A stretch of DNA of 8,766 nucleotides from an uncultured Opitutaceae bacterium (GTDB lineage Bacteria > Verrucomicrobiota > Verrucomicrobiia > Opitutales > Opitutaceae), in the NCBI GenBank assembly GCA_937128785.1, contig CAKZMS010000747.1:1-8766 (forward strand), in the 5' to 3' direction. The notes below the pieces were generated by a model. It ran no database searches, had not been told where the DNA came from, and saw only the letters and a list, made by a program, of their open reading frames with translations. Each line of letters starts with the position of its first letter. Within the stretch, counting starts at the first letter, position 1. Positions 5,183-8,766 of the stretch are shown here, in pieces. A program made the translations under genes and the position numbers.

Positions 5183-6436
5183 TTAGTCGCCGGTCTTGGC
5201 GCTATCAGCCTGATTCCGATCAACCGCCTCAGCGACTTGTTGGCCGTAGGCCATGGCGCCTTGGATCGATGGATTGGCGAGATAATCACCCGCGCGCCAA
5301 ATCCCCGCAGCGTTTGGAACCACGGCGACCTGCTTCAATGGTTTCCTGCTGGGGAGAGCTTCCGGAATCCTGCTATCTCGCAGCAATCGCCACCGGTCCA
5401 CCTCCGCATCAAACCACTCCCGCAATTGTTGCCGCACCGCCGTTTCCATTTCTTCAGGGGTCAGATCGATCCCGGGACGCACCCCGACCATCACCAGTGG
5501 TTGATCTTCGGGTGCCAGCGTGGGATTCACCTGACTCAGGGTCACGAGGTGATTGATCACGCCATCCCCCTGCCCATTGAGGCGCAGCATACCATCAGCA
5601 GTGGGTGCCCGGGATGCGGCAAAATAGAGGCAGCGCGCCTCCCGCCAACTGACCTCGGGGACAGTTAGCCCAAATCGTGCTGCCGTGGATGCATCGGTCG
5701 CCACGATCACCGCATCGGCCCGGCGCTCGGAGCCAGCCGCCAACCCGACCTGATCCGCCGCCACCTTCGCGACGGTTTGATTCAACTCCACCGCCCCCTC
5801 CGCCAGTCCGGATGCCAGCTGTTCCGGGATCGCCTGCATGCCTGCCTTCGGAATCGCCGTGCCCCCTTGCGCAAACTGCGAGAAAACGAACTCCAACATC
5901 CGCGATGAGGTCTCGAGTTTGCTTTCCAGAAAAATTCCACTCAACCACGGACGCCAGAAACGCTCGATCACGGCATCACTGAAACCCTTTTGGCGGAGGG
6001 CCTCCAAGCTGCTCAGTTCCGCCTTGGTTTCATCCGGGTCACCACAGCCATGCCGCGCTTGAACAGCCCACTTGAGGACCCGGACCTTGTCCATAAACGT
6101 GCCAATGTCTGCCGCCAGTGAACCCAACACACTGCTGGCCTCGCGGCGTGGATCGGCCACCCGCTCCCATGAACCGCCCACCCGCACCACGGCCCCGGCG
6201 GGAAAGTGCTGCAAATCAAGCGCGTCATAGTCCAGCCACCGCTGGGCCGCTGGATAGGCCGTCAGTAGCACCTGGAATCCCCGGTCCAATCGAAATCCCT
6301 CGAGCGTGTCCGTGCGAACCCGACCACCGACGGCATCGGCCGCCTCCAGGACACTGACCGACCAGCCCAACTCCTCGAGACGACGAGCGCAGGTCAAACC
6401 GGCCAGTCCCGCCCCGACTACGATGCCGTGTTTCAT
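5183..6436 (-). CDS. FAD-dependent amine-oxidase/phytoene-desaturase-like oxidoreductase
   Basis: A complete 417-residue flavoprotein of the amine oxidase fold (PF01593-like). The N-terminal FAD-binding motif is GAGLAGL (8-14) with Glu31 ending strand beta2 (VLE) and GGRVRT at 37-42; the C-terminal FAD box is GDYLANPSIQGAMAYG (about 383-398). The middle (about 90-330) is the substrate domain, with the helical FWRPWLSGIFLE segment common in this subgroup. Related proteins include protoporphyrinogen oxidase, carotenoid desaturases and uncharacterised oxidoreductases; the substrate cannot be assigned. There is no signal peptide beyond the Rossmann strand. Its ATG overlaps the stop of the renalase-like gene (ATGA, 6433-6436), indicating translational coupling. 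Such flavoproteins often neighbour photolyase and light-stress genes, but no photolyase is in this window. Confidence 0.9.
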   Translation of the reverse strand: MKHGIVVGAGLAGLTCARRLEELGWSVSVLEAADAVGGRVRTDTLEGFRLDRGFQVLLTAYPAAQRWLDYDALDLQHFPAGAVVRVGGSWERVADPRREASSVLGSLAADIGTFMDKVRVLKWAVQARHGCGDPDETKAELSSLEALRQKGFSDAVIERFWRPWLSGIFLESKLETSSRMLEFVFSQFAQGGTAIPKAGMQAIPEQLASGLAEGAVELNQTVAKVAADQVGLAAGSERRADAVIVATDASTAARFGLTVPEVSWREARCLYFAASRAPTADGMLRLNGQGDGVINHLVTLSQVNPTLAPEDQPLVMVGVRPGIDLTPEEMETAVRQQLREWFDAEVDRWRLLRDSRIPEALPSRKPLKQVAVVPNAAGIWRAGDYLANPSIQGAMAYGQQVAEAVDRNQADSAKTGD

Positions 6437-7364
6437 CCCAGCTCCAAATCTTCGATCACCTTTCGCGCCATCGCCAAACCGGAAATCGCCGCCCCCTCCA
6501 CCCGGGGACCACCAAAGGCATCACCGCAAAAACCAACCCGCATATCCGGAAGCCAAACACAGGGTTGACCAAACTCGGCCTTGGGTTCGCTGAACCGCCA
6601 TCGGTGCAATTTCTGGGCGACAATCTTGGAGTCCCCCAGCCAAGGCTTCATCTCCGCGGCCATTTGCGCAAAGAGCTCCTCCTCCGAGTCGCCGTAGTGC
6701 TGTGCTGAATACTCCCGGGAAAGATGGAAAGTCACCGCCGCGGGCACATTCTGAGTGATGCCTTTGCGCACATTGTCCGCCACCCAGCGGAGATTGCCCT
6801 GATCTATTTTGACGCCGCCAACGCAAGGCAGGGATGATAATCGACCTGATCCAGATCCGCCCGGACCTTCTCCGGCAGCTTGACCTCTCCGGCATCCAGC
6901 AGCGCCAGACTCTGCGGCACCGGACTGCTGAAAATAATTCGATCCGCCCGCACCAAGTCAGCCCCGGCGATATCTATTTCCCAGGAGCCGCCTTCATGGC
7001 GGCGCACGCTTTGAACCTGGCTCTGCAATTTGATGGGGAGATTTTTGGCCAAAGCCTTGGCCAGTCCGGTCATGCTGGGCCGAGCCACCCAGCGATCCTC
7101 TTCGTCCGCGGCATCACTCGGCCAACGCGCCACGACCCCTTTGCGTTCCCAGCAGGCAATCCGCGCCTCCAGATGCTCGTCACGCACGGTGAAGAACTGG
7201 GCGCCTTGATCAAAAACCGCACTCCCCACCCGTTTGGTCGACATTCTACCACCCACCCCGCGGCTCTTCTCGAGCACCACCAACCGAGCGTCGCGTGATG
7301 CCAGCTCCCGCGCCACGAGCAACCCCGACAGTCCGGCTCCGATAATAACAGTGGTGTTCTTCAT
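6433..7364 (-). pseudogene. Renalase-like NAD(P)/FAD-dependent oxidoreductase, disrupted by a frame-changing deletion
   Basis: Two minus-strand frames together make one renalase-like (COG3380 type) flavoprotein. The first (7364-6804) gives the N-terminal part: GAGLSG at 9-14, LEKSRGVGGRMSTKR around 31-45, FDQGAQFFT, and ends ...DYHPCLAL then AASK and a stop. The second frame resumes at about 6819 with GGVKIDQGNLRWVADN, and continues to the C-terminal FAD box CGDAFGGPRVEGAAISG before its stop at 6433. Family members carry about 14 residues between PCLAL and GGVKID; here there are none, so about 40 nt (3n+1) seem to be missing, not a single base. The joined product would be about 310 residues instead of about 325. 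The remainder shows no other damage. Both ends keep ATGA overlaps with neighbouring genes. It may be a real pseudogene or a sequence/assembly error. Confidence 0.82.
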
Positions 7365-7795
7365 TTTGGCCTACCGAGCACGTGCCTGAGGGCATTCTCA
7401 AGCGAGGGATGCAGAAATTCAAAATTCTGGGCCTGCAGCACGGCGGGTTGCACGCGGGTGCTGGCGAGCAGGGCCTCGTCTGCCATTTGCCCAAACGCCA
7501 ATTTGACCGCGAATGCCGGGGTGGGAATCACCGCCGGTCGATTCAGGACCCGGCCAAGGATCGTGGCAAAATCACGCTGTCGGACAGGTTCGGGTGCCAC
7601 GAGGTTGACGGGGCCGCTGATCGCATCATCGCCGAGAATCTGCAGGGTCGCCCGGAGCCAGTCGTCGATCGAAATCCAGCTCTGCCAAAATCGACCGTCT
7701 CCCAGGGGGCCGCCCATCGCACTTTTGAAAATCGGCAACAGCTTGGCCAGCGCCCCCCCCGCCGGGGTCATGCTGCGGGTGCACCTCAACCCCAC
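7361..7795 (-). CDS. C-terminal part of a TIGR01777 family NAD-dependent epimerase (SDR39U1-like), 5' end missing
   Basis: The encoded 144 residues match the second half of TIGR01777/SDR39U1 epimerases (usually about 300 aa): TPAGGALAKLLP (10-21), GGPLGDGRFWQSWISIDD (28-45), AISGPVNLVAPEPV (58-71), then the DUF1731-like C-terminal domain (about 86-137) with RPA...PTPAFAVKL, MADEALL and the closing SLENALR. The N-terminal Rossmann half with GxxGxxG and the active-site Tyr-Lys is absent. Homology stops at about base 7771; the first eight residues of the frame (MGLRCTRS) are the shadow of a plus-strand glycosidase gene, so the ATG at 7795 is not a true start. Members are cytoplasmic proteins of poorly known function. 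The TGA stop overlaps the next ATG (7361-7364). As it stands the product cannot bind NAD and should be inactive. Confidence 0.85.
   Translation of the reverse strand: MGLRCTRSMTPAGGALAKLLPIFKSAMGGPLGDGRFWQSWISIDDWLRATLQILGDDAISGPVNLVAPEPVRQRDFATILGRVLNRPAVIPTPAFAVKLAFGQMADEALLASTRVQPAVLQAQNFEFLHPSLENALRHVLGRPK
7748..7772. other. Breakpoint joining two unrelated 5'-truncated genes
   Basis: On the minus strand, epimerase homology (TPAGGALAK) extends up to about 7768-7771. On the plus strand, glycosidase-like sequence (APPAGVMLRVHLNP) can be read from about 7752 onward. Neither gene continues beyond the other: each loses its N-terminal half at this point. The junction holds a run of eight C residues (7753-7760) followed by GCCGGGG, a short low-complexity patch. 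This is what a recombination or assembly junction at a short GC-rich microhomology would look like. Confidence 0.65.
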
Positions 7796-8766
7796 CGATG
7801 CGTGGTGTGCCGAACATCCCGACGAATGCGTCGGCTATGCGGACACCACACCCGAGAATCCCACGCGCCATGGCCTGATGCGTCCCCTGGCAGACGATGG
7901 CCTCCGTCCCGTCCGTGCCAGTTTCTACAGCTCCGTATGGCAGGACTGGGCGACAGCGGCGCTGGGCGAGTTTTGTCAGAAGCTGGCAAATACGCCCGAA
8001 GGCAATGCGCTCTTTGGGCTCCAGCTGGCCTACGGGGTTTACGGTGAGTGGCATCAATTCGGATTCATTCATCACGATCCTGATACCGGACCGGCGGCGA
8101 TGACCTCGTTTAGGTCTTGGTTGCGGGATAAATACGGAGAGCATTCGAAACTGGCCGATGCCTGGCGGCAACCCGGTCTGACCTGGGCGACAGTCCGAGC
8201 GCCGACTTCGGCTGAGCGGGAAGAGGCGCGCATCGGGGTATTGCGAGATCCGCAAACCCAGCGGTCCGTCATCGATTACTTCACCTGGCTGCACGAGGCT
8301 CTGACTCCGATCGTTCTCGAGTTCGGCCAGATCGCCAAAACGTCCTGGCCTCGCCCCTTGGTCACCGCGGCGTTCTTTGGCTATTTCTACAGTGCTTTCG
8401 GACGTCAGGGCGCCGGGTCGCAGCTCTCGATCCTGCCCGCATTAAAATCTCCATATCTCGATTGCTGGTGTTCCCCCCAGTCTTACGAACCCGACGCTCG
8501 AGCAATGGGCGGACCGGGCAATGCTCGCGGCCTCATCGGGGTCGTGCGCCGGGCCGGCAAACTCTGGCTCGACGAAATGGACCATGCCACCACTCACAGT
8601 GGCTGCGCGTGGGACGCAGATTTTGCCAGCACCGCGACGGACGACATCGCGATGCATCGTCGCAACGTGCTCCAGCCATTCACGCGCGGCGGCGGGCATT
8701 GGTGGTATGATTTCGGCCCGACCGGTCGCACGCCGCCATTTGAACGCTACGGCAACGTCGGTTCGT
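7770..8766 (+). CDS. Glycoside hydrolase, clan GH-A/GH42-like (beta-galactosidase type), partial at both ends
   Basis: An open plus-strand frame of 332 codons with no stop runs off the window. It resembles TIM-barrel glycosidases of the beta-galactosidase (GH42-like) kind that are abundant in Verrucomicrobiota and Planctomycetota. Opening residues MLRVHLNPTDAW, then FYSSVWQDWA, are typical of barrel strands 2-3. Glu93 (codon 8046-8048) in GVYGEWH is the likely acid/base, and Glu269 (codon 8574-8576) in LWLDEMDH the likely nucleophile; their spacing of 176 residues suits GH-A strands 4 and 7. SFRSWLRDKYG (118-128) and the YLDCWCSPQSY segment (about 228-238) also fit. Numbering is from the ATG at 7770, which is probably internal: roughly 60-100 N-terminal residues, including any signal peptide, are missing. 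GGGG 4 nt upstream could act as a chance ribosome site. The 3' end is outside the window. Confidence 0.8.
   Translation, partial: MLRVHLNPTDAWCAEHPDECVGYADTTPENPTRHGLMRPLADDGLRPVRASFYSSVWQDWATAALGEFCQKLANTPEGNALFGLQLAYGVYGEWHQFGFIHHDPDTGPAAMTSFRSWLRDKYGEHSKLADAWRQPGLTWATVRAPTSAEREEARIGVLRDPQTQRSVIDYFTWLHEALTPIVLEFGQIAKTSWPRPLVTAAFFGYFYSAFGRQGAGSQLSILPALKSPYLDCWCSPQSYEPDARAMGGPGNARGLIGVVRRAGKLWLDEMDHATTHSGCAWDADFASTATDDIAMHRRNVLQPFTRGGGHWWYDFGPTGRTPPFERYGNVGS

Noticed and set aside
6804..6820. Programmed ribosomal frameshift in the renalase-like gene (CAAAATAG near the stop)
   Set aside because: A -1 shift would join the frames, but about 14 conserved-length residues would still be missing, and no slippery heptamer with a strong following structure is present. 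A deletion fits better.
7382..8294. Open frames of 221 (plus) and 222 (minus) codons spanning the breakpoint
   Set aside because: They cross from the epimerase region into the glycosidase region without homology to either. The real coding frames are minus 7361-7771 and plus 7770-8766.

Overview
The window comes from a high-GC bacterium. Gene content (Gfo/Idh/MocA oxidoreductase, TIM-barrel sugar isomerase and SDR clusters, a WYL-domain regulator, a GH42-like glycosidase), the scarcity of clear Shine-Dalgarno sequences and dispersed CACAGAG-type intergenic inverted repeats fit a Verrucomicrobiota genome, probably Opitutales/Opitutaceae. That placement is inferred from style and content; there is no marker gene to prove it.

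Left part (1-2634, + strand): a sugar or polyol catabolism block. It has the 3' end of a sugar-phosphate isomerase/epimerase closed by a strong hairpin terminator, then a Gfo/Idh/MocA dehydrogenase, then an SDR (FabG-like) dehydrogenase closed by a second terminator. Between the last two lies a 93-bp inverted repeat (GTCACAGAG...CTCTGTGAC) ending 9 nt before the SDR start codon.

Middle (2679-4676): an unrecognised 208-aa protein on the minus strand with its own terminator, divergent from a YafY-type WYL transcriptional regulator on the plus strand. Their shared upstream region holds a perfect 8-bp palindrome and a second copy of the CACAGAG inverted repeat, again ending 11 nt before a start codon. 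Another type of inverted repeat and the ndk terminator fill the gap after the WYL gene.

Right part (4700-7771, - strand): an apparent operon read leftward. Its order is the C-terminal part of a TIGR01777-type NAD-dependent epimerase, a renalase-like FAD oxidoreductase, an amine-oxidase/desaturase-like FAD protein, and then ndk (nucleoside diphosphate kinase) after a 66-bp gap. The first three are joined by ATGA stop/start overlaps, which suggests translational coupling. The renalase-like gene is broken by a frame-changing deletion near 6819.

Far right (about 7770-8766, + strand): a glycoside hydrolase of clan GH-A/GH42 type that runs off the window and lacks its N-terminal region. Its homology starts at the very point where the minus-strand epimerase loses its own N-terminal NAD-binding half. 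Two unrelated genes facing away from each other, both missing their 5' ends at one C-rich point (7748-7772), indicate a rearrangement breakpoint or an assembly chimera. I found no RNA gene, CRISPR array, insertion sequence or phage gene. I do not see a convincing new multi-gene system. The most notable structures are the breakpoint, the paired start-proximal repeats and the damaged flavoprotein operon.
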